A DNA stretch of 64,000 nucleotides from Phyto melanocephala (taxonomy: Eukaryota; Arthropoda; Insecta; Diptera; Rhinophoridae). Below, piece after piece: positions 35,545 through 47,384 of this stretch; the first letter of the stretch is position 1; every line of letters begins with the position of its first letter. The stretch spans positions 81,432,213 to 81,496,212 of the forward strand of contig OW799236.1 in NCBI GenBank assembly GCA_941918925.1, written 5' to 3'. Made by a program: the position numbers and the translations under genes. Under the pieces are notes generated by a model. The model was not told the DNA's origin and made no database searches. It was given only the letters and a program-made list of their open reading frames with translations.

Positions 35545-38500
35545 TATTTATTTTATCTGTACCTGTAGCGGTAGTGTGCGCACCAGACCACCATTTTGTA
35601 TAAATCATTTTTAAAGAATATATAATAAACATGTCTAAAAGGTAGTCTTATAAGTTATTTTAGCTATGCAGGACTTTTTCTTAATAAATAAATTTAATAA
35701 ATTAAGAGCTAATAAATCCTTTTTGTTAAGATTCTAAATAAAAGTTCTCAAAAGTTATTCACACAACTACTCTGTAATTAAGGATTCAACAAAAATATTT
35801 TCAATGTCTTGTTAAATGATTATTGTACAAATTGAAAGTGTAATAACAAACTTCTGCTTGTGTCAAACTATTCAATAAATGCGGTTTTCCCCGTTTGATT
35901 CGGCCCACATTTTTTTTAATAGAAAATACTTGTATGGTTTTGATTTCTAAACACGAATTAACTTTATGTTATTTTCTTCTCTGAAGTTATTTTAATCGAG
36001 TATCCACATCATTAAATGTTTGGACAGGAAAATTGAAAAATCGTAAAAATTTGAAATTTGTGAACTTTTTAAATAATTAAATTCTTTATATGATAGCATT
36101 GATTTTATAATCATTCTACAGAAACCGTCAGTCAAAAAAATACGGAGCTCTTCAATCTAGTGTCTTCTTTAATTACAGGTTCGGAAATTTTCAAAAATGG
36201 TCTTATTGAGACGCAGGTCTTGCAGAATATGCATAGATAAGACTGAGATGGCAGCATGCATTGTGTACAAGTTTTGAGTAGTAGCTTGTATTAGACATGA
36301 GACTTAGAAACATTATAACAACTTGGAGTTAGTTAATAAAGGTGGGATTTTGTCGGACGAATAAACCGTTTGTCATTATTACAACTTTGGTTTATTCTAC
36401 TACTACAAATGAACTTATTTCTAACTAACCGCTCATTGCAGATTAAAGTGGAGATGCACTAATGGATAAGTGTTAAAATCACACTTATGCACACACTATG
36501 TGTGAGTGCGATTCTGACCTAAATCTGTAGTACACGCTGGTAATTACAAAACACTCTTTGTTCATAATTTGACAGCCTTAAACGGCTATAGTATAAAGTA
36601 AATGGTTTTTTAATAAACTATTTATACTAAATATAAATATGTTTTTTCTTCTAATTACCTGCAGAATTTTTTATTCCTTAAAGTATTAAATGTTTATTAC
36701 ATTGTCTATTTCCTGTTTTAAATTAAAATAACATAAATAAACTAATATTTCACTACCACTTTTGAATATTTTGACACAAAAATATACACAAATTTGAAAA
36801 CATATTTTTTCAATTTCCTCTACAAAATATCAATTATTCAAAACAGAAATAAGGCTCAATACGGAAACAAGCAAAAAATTTATTAATAATTTAAACATTT
36901 TATGTACGTATGTATATATTCTCAATTAGAATATATATTTAATTTTTGTACACATACACATGCAAATTCAATCCAAATGTGTGAAGTGAAAAAAACATTA
37001 AAAAATCAACTGTCAACCCCTAAAAATATGCTTTAGTTTTCATTTTCGTTAACAAATATAAATGATTTAATGGCCAGTAATGAAACCTATACACACACAA
37101 ATTAAATATAAAATTTTGTTTGTATTTATATATAAAATAAAAAAAAACATGTTGAAATTTAAATTAAACAAAAATTGTTGTGTCTAACTGCAGACAGACA
37201 AACGGACAGACTTTGATTGAAAGAAAGGAAAATAAATCATTCAAATTGAATTCAATTGAATTTCAACTTTTATGTTTTTATAATAAAATGGCGACGAATT
37301 TTCAATGTGAGAAGCAAGCAAGCAAAGAGTTGGAGCAAAGGAGACAAAACTGCTGGTCTAAATAGTATTATGAATGTTTGAACGTACGTGCATTACAGTA
37401 AAACAATAATAATAATGGCCATGGCAATGATGATGGTGATAGAGTTGAACACAAGAATGAAAACATTTCAATGAGAAATGATGACTCTGTCAGTGCTTGT
37501 ATATCACTGTGTATGTGTGTGTGGGTCTGCGTTTCTGAATTTATAGAGGATTATGATGATGTCTATACAAGATGGCTGCCATAATTGTTGTAAGCGGCTA
37601 GCTCTAACATTTTTAAAGCCTATTCAAATGTTCAGATTTATTACTTTTTTGTTGTTTATTTTCATTCTACTGTCATATTTTCTTTTTCAAATTTCTATGA
37701 TTTAAGTATCATCGATCACTGACAACTGCATGTAGCATAGAAATCAACCAACACAAGTTTCAACTTATTGTTTGAAATATCCATCCATTTAAAGTTCGAT
37801 TCACATTAAAGCAAAAAAATAAATATATAAAAATTGGGCAACAGAAGGGTAGAATTTGTTGTAGTTTTTTAAAACATCAACATAGTAATGCAATTTCCGT
37901 TAATATTAAGTCATTTATACTGCTGCTAAACATACACAGCCACATGTAAATATTTATATGTGTGCATGCTTTTGCAAATGCCAATACAAACACAGACATG
38001 TGTTTATTTAATATCATTGAAGAGCAAGAATAATAGTTGGTAAAGAAAAACTAACAAAACTAAACAACGCATTCATTTCATTATACTCATTTGCATAGCA
38101 TACAGTTAGGAGCAAAAAGTAAAGGGAAAAAAAGCACAAATTAAAATATCTATTTTTCAACAAATTTCAATTTCAATTTTCAACAAAATTAATTTTTAAA
38201 ATTATTAGAAAATATTTAAAATTTTAACTTTTGGGAAATTTTCTTTTCATTAGTCATATTAAGGAAATTTTTTTTTAAAATGAAGCATTAACTAAAAATT
38301 GTCTTGAAATAAACAACTTTCAAAATTTTTTTCAAGAAATAAAATTTTCCAAATTTTGTTTATACATAAATTTAAACTTTAGTATTACATGGAAAAAAAT
38401 TAAATTTATAACCTATAAATGTATTTAAAATAAATAAATTAGTTGTTTTAATAAAAAAAAAATCCAACCTTGACTTAGTGAACAACGTGGGTATAGTGAA

Positions 38501-38545
38501 ATCACTTTGCAAAAATTAGTTCACTCTATCCAGACAGCACTGTAG
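35545..38545. other. gene-poor AT-rich sequence
   Basis: No gene recognised. A short (GACN)n tract at 37189-37212 may be the last trace of a HINE-like element. A 32-codon open stretch after TTAATTACAG near 36178 has an acceptor-like start but no other support. TG/CA-rich microsatellites occur around 37508-37525. Confidence 0.5.
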
Positions 38546-38568
38546 TTACATTTGGCTAAGGTTCTTCT

Positions 38569-39868
38569 GGAGAGGTATCACAATTCTTAGTGCAGTAAAC
38601 AAGATTATAGCGCATATTATCAACAAAAGATTATCAGATGCTGTAATGGATGATATCAGGCCTGAGCAGGCTGGCTTTCGTCCACAAAAGTCTTGTGTGG
38701 ACCATATAAGCACTTTGCGAATAATTATTGAGCAGTCCGCCGAGTGGCAGGCCCCCCTGTACATGATCTTTATAGATTTTGAGAAAGCATTCGACACCCT
38801 GAGCCACGATGCGATATGGAGTGCTCTCGCGTGTAAAGGTGTTCCACCAAAGATTATCATGCTTACTCAAGCTCTGTATAAGGATGTTAGATGTCGTGTT
38901 GTCCATGACAACGCACTAAGCAACAGTTTTAACGTTGTAACCGGAGTGCGCCAGGGATGTATACTATCCCCTCTTCTCTTTAACATCGTCCTAGACGTCA
39001 TAGTGCGCAATGCTACTCAGGACAGCAGAGTTTTACGATGGGGACTCACTCAACAACTCGAGAGTCTGGAGTACGCAGATGATATTTGTCTTCTGTCTCA
39101 CAGCTATAAGCATATGTCAGCTAAACTTAAGTCCGTCGAAACCGAAGCTGCAAAAGCTGGTCTAAAAATAAATATTAAAAAGAGTAAGGTAATGCGCTGC
39201 AACACCTTTAATAACAGCAGATTTAAAATACAGGATGTTGAACTAGAGGAAGTAAGGTCGTTTTGCTATCTTGGTAGCATTTTAACTCATACTGGCGGCT
39301 GCAGCAATGACGTCGCCTATAGAATGTCAAAGGCCAATCAGGCATTCGGTATGCTCCGCCCTGTATGGAAATCTACTGTTATTTCAAAGCACACTAAGAT
39401 CAGCATATTCAATTCGTGTGTCAAATCGGTGCTCCTTTACGGTTGTGAGTCATGGAACACAACAACACGTGAAATAAATGCCATACAGGTGTTTGTTAAC
39501 CGCTGTCTACGAAGGATCCTTAAGATATTCTGGCCAAGCACCATACCAAACATTCAACTATGGTCACAAACAAATCAAAGTCCAATCAACATCGAGATCC
39601 TTAAGCGAAAATGGCGCTGGATTGGTCACACGCTCCGTAGACCAGAAGGCGACCCTACTAAAACTGCTATTGACTGGAATCCCCATGGAAATACACGAAG
39701 AGCTGGACGCCCGTCCCACTCGTGGAGACGTCAACTCGAAGATGAAGTAATCCAAAGTGGGCTAAGCTGGAGGGAAATCAAACACCTAGCATCAAACAGA
39801 ACCGAATGGAAAGAGTTCGTTGTGGCCCTTTGTTCCTTATAGGAACCACAGGACATAATATATATATA
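38569..39868 (+). mobile_element. 5'-truncated RTE-like non-LTR retrotransposon with target duplication
   Basis: The 1300-bp insert is bounded by the direct repeat TAAGGTTCTTCT at 38557-38568 and 39869-39880. It starts in the middle of the reverse transcriptase and ends about 26 bp after the stop codon with a short (AT)n tail, as expected for target-primed reverse transcription that stopped early. The 12-bp duplication is perfect and the remaining frame is open, so the insertion is young compared with the other elements here. Confidence 0.85.
38571..39842 (+). CDS. reverse transcriptase, RTE-like clade (N-terminally truncated)
   Basis: RNA-dependent DNA polymerase of a non-LTR retrotransposon. 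The frame is open from the insertion boundary; codons before the first ATG (38646) read RGITILSAVNKIIAHIINKRL, which is genuine domain sequence, so 38646 is not a true start. From that ATG the product is 398 residues: EQAGFRPQKS (7-16), FIDFEKAFD with the first catalytic Asp (42-50), GVRQGCILSP (100-109), YADD active site (143-146), GLKINIKKSK (172-181), YLGS thumb region (208-211), LLYGCESW (263-270), WRWIGH (323-328) and a GRPSHSWRRQLEDE tail (354-366). The C-terminal half with WIGH and GRP...WRR is typical of RTE/SR2-like elements; the exact clade is from memory. The endonuclease and any upstream frame are lost by 5' truncation, so it cannot move on its own. No promoter is visible. Base composition is clearly less AT-rich than the surroundings. 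Confidence 0.9.
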   Translation, partial: RGITILSAVNKIIAHIINKRLSDAVMDDIRPEQAGFRPQKSCVDHISTLRIIIEQSAEWQAPLYMIFIDFEKAFDTLSHDAIWSALACKGVPPKIIMLTQALYKDVRCRVVHDNALSNSFNVVTGVRQGCILSPLLFNIVLDVIVRNATQDSRVLRWGLTQQLESLEYADDICLLSHSYKHMSAKLKSVETEAAKAGLKINIKKSKVMRCNTFNNSRFKIQDVELEEVRSFCYLGSILTHTGGCSNDVAYRMSKANQAFGMLRPVWKSTVISKHTKISIFNSCVKSVLLYGCESWNTTTREINAIQVFVNRCLRRILKIFWPSTIPNIQLWSQTNQSPINIEILKRKWRWIGHTLRRPEGDPTKTAIDWNPHGNTRRAGRPSHSWRRQLEDEVIQSGLSWREIKHLASNRTEWKEFVVALCSL

Positions 39869-39880
39869 TAAGGTTCTTCT

Positions 39881-40264
39881 TGAAGAACTTTGGTGTAGTT
39901 GGGGAGCATTAAGTGCTTGATCTTAAAGACAGTTTTCGAGCAATTGTGTGTATGTCACATGTAAGTAGTAGTAGTTTATGTTGGATTTTTTTTTACTTAT
40001 AAAAACTAGAATATTTAAAATATTTTAAATTTTTTGTTACACTATACCAAACAAAACAAAACGACTTAATATGCAAACCTGCTAAATCCACTTTTGAGTA
40101 AATTGGGATTAAGATGCCGTGTGGTAAAGAAAGATACGCCAAATCGACCAGCGTGTAGATTTTCCTCAATTTAAGTCTTGAAGTGTGTAAAAAGGTTTGA
40201 TAAGAAAAACTTCTACTTAAGTCCTTTCATAGAAAAATTTTTGTTAGAAAAACCGCTAAATATA
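39881..40264. other. spacer between retrotransposon and family B copy 4
   Basis: About 380 bp with no recognised feature. It is mostly AT-rich, with a somewhat GC-richer patch around 40110-40160. Confidence 0.5.
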
Positions 40265-40638
40265 GCTATTAATATAGATTTTGGAATAATAAAGGACTAT
40301 ATTAAAACATCTAGGTTGTAATCATTAGCAAAAGCAACTTTGACACGCCTACTATAACGCCCACTTTTCACGTTATCTACCGTTAATGAAATTTAAAAGC
40401 TCATAAAACCGCCAAAATTAGAGTTACGATGATCAAATTTGCTACGTATATCCTTCTAAACAATGTAATTGTTGTGCCAAAAAGCTTAGGTGACACGCTC
40501 ACTTTAACGCCTACCTCCCATATATCGGCTTATTTTAAATTCATATAATTTCTCTATTAATACAGATTTTGGAATAATAAAGGACTATATTGAAATATCT
40601 AAGTTGTATTTATTAGCAGAAACTTTATTGACACGCCT

Positions 40639-41623
40639 TTGGTTGGTTGGTTATCGTGGTAGTTCGTTGCACGCAAACAGTCAAGTAAAGTCTGTATGAC
40701 TCCGTTTTGACAGGACCACATCACTCGTCAGCTTCCAGTGTATCTCAGAATAAAATCCAAGAGTAAGGGTACTAGATCCACCCCGTGGCCCTTAGGTATC
40801 TCAGTAGATAATTCAGTCCAACTTCAGATATCGCAGCGAGGCCATCTAGTATATGTTCGCATAGAAATCTGTCTCTTAGCCGCCAGTGCAGAACATTCGC
40901 AGAGAAAGTGGAAAACCGATTCCTCCTTCTCTCTATCCAGACAACTGCGACAATGGTCGTTCGATGGGAGTCCGAGCCGACTTGCATGTTTGCCTAACAT
41001 CCAGGGACCCGTCAATACCGCCAGCAACCTCGATATGTCTCTCCGACCTCGACTGGTAAGTTGTAATGTACGTCGTGCATCAAAAGAGGGCCACGTTAGC
41101 CGAGCCACCTTACACGTGCTCAGCCCGCGCCACCTGTTATCAGCCCTCCGGAGAAAGTGTCTGGAGATTCTGCTTTTAATAGTCCCCAACGGGATTGCAA
41201 CTGCAATTGCATTAGAGATATTCAGAGCAGATCCTCCCTTGGCTAGCTCATCAGCACGCTCGTTACCATAGTGGCCCTTATGCGCAGGAATCCAAACTAG
41301 AGTAACGTCAGCCCGCTGACCAAGCCTTGACAGTTCCTTTCTACATTGGCCAACTAATTTAGACGTAGTAATGTATGACCTGAGTGACAAGAGTGCCGCC
41401 TGACTGTCGACAAATATACCAATGCTCCCGTGGAAATTCCCGTCATTCAGTATCCTACCTGCTTCCCTGATAGCGAGTACTTCCGCCTAAAAAACGCCGC
41501 AATCATCCGGAAGAAGGAAGGATAGTTCAATCTCCGGTCCATCAGAGAAGACACCAGTTCCAACACCAGATCCAACACCACATTCCATCCTCGAACCGTC
41601 AGTATAGATCCAGGTGTCAAAGC
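40639..41623 (-). mobile_element. 5'-truncated non-LTR retrotransposon fragment with 10-bp target duplication
   Basis: TGACACGCCT is duplicated at 40629-40638 and 41624-41633, and the sequence outside is continuous family B. On the reverse strand the element ends with a (CCAA)n tail (GGTTGGTTGG on the + strand at 40641-40650). It contains only the RNase H region and C-terminal tail, so it is strongly 5'-truncated. Confidence 0.8.
40824..41621 (-). pseudogene. RNase H domain and Cys/His tail of an I/LOA-type retrotransposon
   Basis: One reverse frame runs almost the whole insert, with a single in-frame TAG at 41487-41489. The first part reads TDGS (first catalytic Asp), LPDDCGVF, stop, AEVLAI (catalytic Glu), FVDSQAALLSL (catalytic Asp), then LVWIPAHKGHYGNERADELA (His and last Asp), the full ribonuclease H signature. 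About 70 residues later a CRSC...HFLCEC cluster forms a zinc-knuckle-like C-terminus. RNase H of such elements removes RNA from the RNA/DNA hybrid during target-primed synthesis. The reverse transcriptase and endonuclease are missing through 5' truncation. Intact apart from the stop; not functional alone. Markedly GC-richer than its surroundings. Confidence 0.85.
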
Positions 41624-41702
41624 TGACACGCCTACTTTAACGCCCACTTTCACTAAAAGGCTAAAATTACGAAAACATTTTGCTATCATATCGAAGATAT
41701 TA

Positions 41703-42283
41703 AGGGTGGTTAAATTTTAAGGACCGATATTGAATTTAAATAAAACACAAATTATTTAGAATATTATTATTATTTCTTTTTGCAATTATAATATTTGTAT
41801 GGTTCAATTATGTATTTAACAAAATATCGGCCAAATAGCCCCCCCTCATCCTTGGCGACACTCCTCTATCTGATGGTCCCAATTTTCAATGACAATGTTG
41901 ATGCTCAATTATCTGGCATGATGATGAGTCGAGGTTGACTGCTTTTTTGCCACACTATCGCAAAATCCAACAGTGGTTCCCATTCAACGAACTAAGAAGG
42001 CATTCGCAGATTTTCTAACATTTTATACAGACCTGTTTTGCAGAAATTTAAATATTTTTTACAATTCTCCCGATTGTGGACGAATTTGAACGATTATGTT
42101 GATCAAAAGAATTACGAAGTGCACAAAATGCATTTTGATTTGAACGCCAATTTTTATAGAAAACCTGAATAACTTTAAAGCGTTGCTCATTTGCGTATCT
42201 TTCCACGGATTAAATTGAATAAGTTTGAGATTGAGAAATGTCAAGTGAAATGCAGAAAACAAATTTAAAGACTAGGCACCCTC
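41703..42283. mobile_element. mariner-derived MITE inside family B copy 4
   Basis: The left terminus AGGGTGGTTAAATTTTAAGG follows TA. At the right end part of the terminus is lost (about 39 bp missing compared with copy 3 just before CACCCTC). This copy gives the empty-site sequence for the CCCAGC MITE of copy 3. Confidence 0.65.
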
Positions 42284-42731
42284 TACAAAGAAAGTGATAC
42301 ATATTTTATCATAAAGAGATTATTCCATAATGATTAACAAAATAATAAATATTGTGCTTTAAATGTACACATAAATGGTGGTGGGTATAAAAGATTCGGC
42401 ACAGCCGAATATAGTGCTCTTACTTGTTTTTTGCTGTTTTTTTTTTTATTTTTGTTGACTGTAGTAATACATGAGAAATACCATTAAAAAAAGCCAACTA
42501 TATTTTTGGTTTTCCACTCAAGCTACAAATGTGATATATAAGAAGTTTTTTGTTTCTCCTGTAAAATTTACTGAAAGGGAGTTAACAGGTTTGCATATTA
42601 AGCCGACGATATGTGAAGGAAAGTCAAGCAGTTTGGTCCCGAAATACCAAATATTTTCGTTCGGACATTGAATTAAACATCAAAATATGTCTCACAGACA
42701 AGTGTTGGTAAGATTAGGTTGAAATAATAAA

Positions 42732-42963
42732 TCTGTGGCTTGGAGCTAAAAGGGCCAATGTCAAAATATTTACTTTTGAGAAAATTGGAATTGAACTTTA
42801 ACTTGTATAGATGATTTCATAGTGACATTGGCCAGCATTTTTTTTATGAAGCTGTTCTGGGTTAAGTATGACTTTAGCCGTTTTTCCATAATGAAATCTA
42901 ATGCAATGATTAACTCAAAAGAGCAAAAAAGTGTCATTGGCCCTTTTAGCTCAAAGCCACAGA
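42732..42963. mobile_element. 232-bp MITE
   Basis: Inverted termini TCTGTGGCTTGGAGCTAAAA (continuing GGGCCAATGTCA) and the mirror ending at 42963, about 31 bp with two mismatches. GTGACATTGGCC recurs internally near 42831. No target duplication is evident (flanks AAA and AAT). Superfamily unknown. Confidence 0.65.
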
Positions 42964-45650
42964 AATATTGTTTTCATAAGAAGTTTTAAGTGTCGTGTTA
43001 TCATAATATCTTTAAAACAATAGATAAGAATTTCATTCGTTATTGTAAAATTTTTAAGATCTTTTCCAAATTTTTTTAAAAACTATAACATTATGAAACT
43101 TCGACTCTAAGGACTTCTTGTAAATACAGCAAATATTATTAAAATGACGGTTCTATAAAAAAAGACTTAGGAAAAATATCCAATATTTTTTAAAGCAGAT
43201 TCAAATTTTAAACGATCAGCTCTAATAATAGTGTCTATTCGAATTTCATATAGTCTTTATGGTTATTTACTTTACTTTTTACTAGACGCCAAGGTTCAAC
43301 CTTTTCCAAATTTTACAAGAATTACACATTATTTCTAAAATTATTTTGGATAGAACATTTTTTATAGAAAGAATGTTTATAAATTTGTTTATTAAGATAA
43401 AGTTTACTAATATTGGAAACATATTTTCTGTTAATAAAAAGCATTTAAGCAAAAAATATTTGAAGTTCTTTTTAACAGCCTTACAATTTTTTAACACTAT
43501 AACAATCTTAAAACTCAAATAAGTATATAAAAATGTTGTGGATTGAAACTATAAAAATTTCTAAGAGATTTTGAGAGTAAAAATCAAACAAGCGGAGCAC
43601 ATATAATTCTGCTACCGCAAAAGACCTTTTTTTCCCAAACACAAATTTATAATCCAAAAACAGACATTTAAATTGAATTGGTCTTCTTATTTTGATTACC
43701 ACTGTATCGTTTTCTATATACGTCCATGTGTGTAAGTATACGTTGTATGTGTTTAAACTGCATATAAAATCTTTAGCATAAAATCCATTAAAAATATTGG
43801 AAAATTTTTTTCTACACTGGAGTGTTTTTAAATTTTTTTTGGCAATCAAATTTTTTGGATATTAAATACACATACATTTACATTATGTATATTTGTTTTG
43901 ATTATATTCCCTTCTTTACTCTCATTCTCTAATTGTATTGATTTTAAATTCATTGTAAGTAAATGTTTGTTTATTAGCACGAACTAGTATTTTTGGTATC
44001 AGGGAAAATTTTCCTTTAAATTGGCAACATCAGAAAATTATTTCTAGAAGGCACATCGATGTCTGCTTTAGCTTCTGTATGTGTAAAGTTGAAAAAATAA
44101 GATGGGTTTAAATATTATGTATTGTTAAATTACTACATGTACTACTTTGCAGAACCAAGTTATAGGCAAAAAAAAAAAAACATTTTTAAAAAAGCATACA
44201 ATCGTATCGTCTCTTTTAATTTTTCAATAAATATTCGGAATTTAGCGTCAGATATTAAAATGTTATTGATCTATGTTCTTGTCTCTTAGAGACCACTGCG
44301 TAGCCAAGGATCTCAGTTTCTACTACCGCGTGGTGTAGTAGAAATAAATATTAGAAAATTAAAGTTCGTTAAAAATTATTAAAATTTTTTTATATTTATT
44401 TTGTTAATTGCAGTGCAACTGCTTTTTTCGCTCTTAAAGCTAAATATTGGTCTTTCAATATATATTTTTTACGTTTCAAGGTCCGATTGTATATGCCGAA
44501 ATAAAAATTTAGAACACAGTCATGTACATTCGGGAAAAATAATGTTTTTCTTGCAAAACTGCTTTTAAAAATTATTTTAACTTGAAGATGAACAAAGAAC
44601 AACTTTATTTTATTTTTATTTCAAGGTTATAAAAATAAAAACTCTGTTTCTGAAAATTAAAGATCAAAGGGCAATAAGACTAAGGCAACCATTTTCCATA
44701 TATTGTATCGTATATATATTGTATTGTATAATATATATATATAAGTCCGGGTAATGTGTAATAGTAAACTGTTTGTTATACTTTCAAAATACCTGTTTCT
44801 AATTTCAATATATAGTTCGTTTCCGTATACGTGTTTTTGGTAAATTTTTTATTTTCTCGTTAACATATACTTTGCGTATTATTTTGCCATACAAACTGAA
44901 GAAAACATTTAGCTCAATGTGTTACATTTTTAAATTAAATTTAAATAGTAGTAATAACTGTTTTTTTACATCACACAATTATTAAATGACAAAAACCATG
45001 GTATTGAGAACATAGCAAATATTTAAAGGAATTTTTTTTTTCGCAGACCAGAGCATAAAAATATAAATAAAAAAGATCGTGTAAACAAATTATCGTATAA
45101 AAAAATTGCAGGCACATCAGGGTATCCATGCACATTGGTTTACTGCAGATCGAAAAGCAGTGTCTTGTTTTGAGTCTAGACCTAAAATTTTTTTTAACCA
45201 TTTCCAGTAATAGCCAAGTCAGTTTTTGATTTGCTGCGTTGTAAGTGAGATAAGACCAATTCTCTCTCTAGCTTTTTTTAAAGAATATTCTTTAAAAATA
45301 TTTTCCAAATTTCGCACGAATTGGAAGAGTATAAAACGGTCAAGATTTTCTAACAAATTTATTGCTTTTGTAATTCTGACTTAAAGATGGAGATTTAGTT
45401 ATTGTCTTTATACTAATAACTAACGTTATCGCTAATGTGGTGGTAAAATATTTTCAAAGAATTAGTTGCATACAAGTGGACAAGTGGTAGATATTAATCC
45501 AGAAAGTAATTTTCTCCCTTCTCGATCTTGCTACAACAGTTAATATACAACTGAATACAAGTTATTATGATATTAGAGGATACTAAAAAATAACAACGCT
45601 AGAGATAAAGAGAAGAGAATTATAAAATAAAAGACCACCTCCACAGTTAA
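42964..45650. other. gene-poor AT-rich sequence
   Basis: No gene recognised. An inverted repeat TTTCTACTAC/GTAGTAGAAA with an 8-nt gap is at 44317-44344. TA-rich microsatellite-like sequence is at about 44708-44744. The 113-codon reverse frame at 43508-43849 looks like chance. Confidence 0.5.
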
Positions 45651-45657
45651 AGATTAA

Positions 45658-46153
45658 AGGTCTAACTATATTATGCCATTGCTGGCTTAAGCAAATGTGC
45701 GGATACACAAAATTAAATGTATGCAACTACATATATTGTACTTAAGAAACTTTTCGTCAAGTTTCGTCAAGTGTCATTTGCTTAAGCAAACTGCGAATCT
45801 GATCGTACTTTGCTTACTGTTGCATTATTTAGCACTTTTTTTGTAAATGTTGTTATTTGTTTTTTTAAATTAGTGAAAAAATGTATAAATTTAATAGTTT
45901 ATAGTAAAATATTTTTACATTTTACACATTAAATAATAATTTTGTGACAATATCAATATATTAAGGATATACAGAAATAAAACAGCTTTTGCAAAAGTAC
46001 AAATATTTGCAACTAATCATAGTAAGTATTTAAGTTTAAAAAATGCAATATATCCACCGACAAGTCTTCAAAAATTTGCTTAAGCATTTGACAGACTTTT
46101 CGTTGGTTTTTGACATTAGCTTAAGCCAGCAAAAGCATAATATAGTTAGGCCT
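45658..46153. mobile_element. PIF/Harbinger-like MITE
   Basis: 496 bp with imperfect inverted termini of about 40 bp: AGGTCTAACTATATTATGCC at the left, and AGGCCTAACTATATTATGCT as the reverse complement of the right. TAA flanks both ends (45655-45657 and 46154-46156), the TWA duplication of this superfamily. GCTTAAGCAAA-type motifs recur inside. The first bases, AGGCC, also begin the termini of the MITE at 31594-32424. Confidence 0.7.
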
Positions 46154-46156
46154 TAA

Positions 46157-47285
46157 GATTTTTACAATCAAACCATGCGTTGGTGCTTATGATAAGAAAT
46201 TTAACTCTGCATCACCCATTTATTTTTATTTTTATTTAAAAAAATTAAATTTTGAAATTTTTATGTTTTTGTTATTTTCTTAATTGACAGCGCTTAAAAT
46301 TGTAACTAGATTCTATCAAAAATAACATCCATGCTATTTTTGTTTTCTTGTGAAAACTTTAACGTCAATCGTATATCGAGTTCTAGCATTAAAGCATCTT
46401 CAACATATTGGAAACACTTAGAGATTGTTTTTCCTAAAATCACATATTTGCTTGTAGCGGAAACGCATTATCGATTTCTTTTCTTTTACAAATTATGGCA
46501 ACACTGCCACACAACATCACACCTCACGTAGTTAAAATAACACCCGTTTTCCTATACAATTTATTTACAAGAATACAGACAGACCGACAAACAGACAAAC
46601 TTATCTAACAACAATTCTATAACATTGAATACATGAATACTTAAATGTTTACATTTGCATTTTGGAGTTTTGCTGTAGATTCTATTGAATTTTGTAAAAA
46701 TAATGCTTGAAATTGTGTTTGTAAATGTAAATGTATTTATTTCCGGTTTTATTTCGTATTTTTTTCTGAATTTTAGTTTGTTCACGTTTCATTTAGTTTT
46801 TGCTATATCTAAATTCATTTGTTAAACTAAATGCAATTTTTGGTAAATTTGTAGAGAAAAATAAATAATTTAACTAATAAAGAAGAGTAATTGAAAAAAA
46901 AAAATTGAATAAATTTTATTCAGAAATGTATTTGCACCGAGGAATTGTTCGCTATAAGGCCGTAGTAGGATTTTTGCAAATTGTATATATGATTTGTTTA
47001 AAACAAATTTTATATTAATTTACACTTTAAAAGCTACTGAGCAATTTGAGACAGATTACATCAAAAAGCGAAAATGTGTCCTCAGCTCAAAGTCGATAGG
47101 AAACCAAAAACTAAAAAATTAAAAAAAAAACAACATTAATATATTTTTAAATTAATTATAACAGCATAACTAGATTAGTATAGGGGTGCAATCCTTTATT
47201 TCTTTTCCGCCAAAATACTTGAAAAAAATTTACTTTTTAGTTTAATATACATGTGAATTTGGCTCAATTTAATGTGCTCAATTTA
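46157..47285. other. no gene recognised
   Basis: AT-rich. A short (GACN)n tract at 46576-46601 may be the remnant of a HINE-like element. Open frames here are short and low complexity. Confidence 0.5.
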
Positions 47286-47384
47286 ATGCGAACGCTTACT
47301 TTGAGTGGACGTTTTGCCTGTAATTTGTTATTGTAACAAAAACAAATTACACGCAAAACGTCCACTCAAAGTAAGCGTTCGCAT
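47286..47384. repeat. 99-bp near-perfect palindrome
   Basis: Left arm 47286-47334 begins ATGCGAACGCTTACTTTGAG; the right arm 47336-47384 is its reverse complement with two mismatches in 49 positions and one base between the arms. Either strand would fold into a long hairpin with practically no loop. It does not match the termini of the other elements in the window. It could be a minimal fold-back element, a fused MITE end pair or a small-RNA hairpin source. Confidence 0.85.

Larger units (their letters stand above)
40265..42426 (+). mobile_element. HINE-like family B, copy 4 (5'-truncated)
   Basis: Homology to other B copies starts near 40265 (GATTTTGGAATAATAAAGGA). The 5' hairpin and GTCY tract are missing. 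It continues through ACGCCCAC units, the embedded mariner MITE (41703-42283), the subterminal GGTGGTGGGTATA, hairpin 42394-42410 and end CTTACTTG (42426). A retrotransposon fragment sits at 40639-41623. Confidence 0.75.

Noticed and set aside
38546..38906. Reverse frames opposite the RTE-like gene
   Set aside because: Shadows of the forward reverse-transcriptase frame; no motifs of their own.
40738..41271. 177-codon forward frame
   Set aside because: Antisense shadow of the RNase H frame on the reverse strand, which carries the catalytic motifs.
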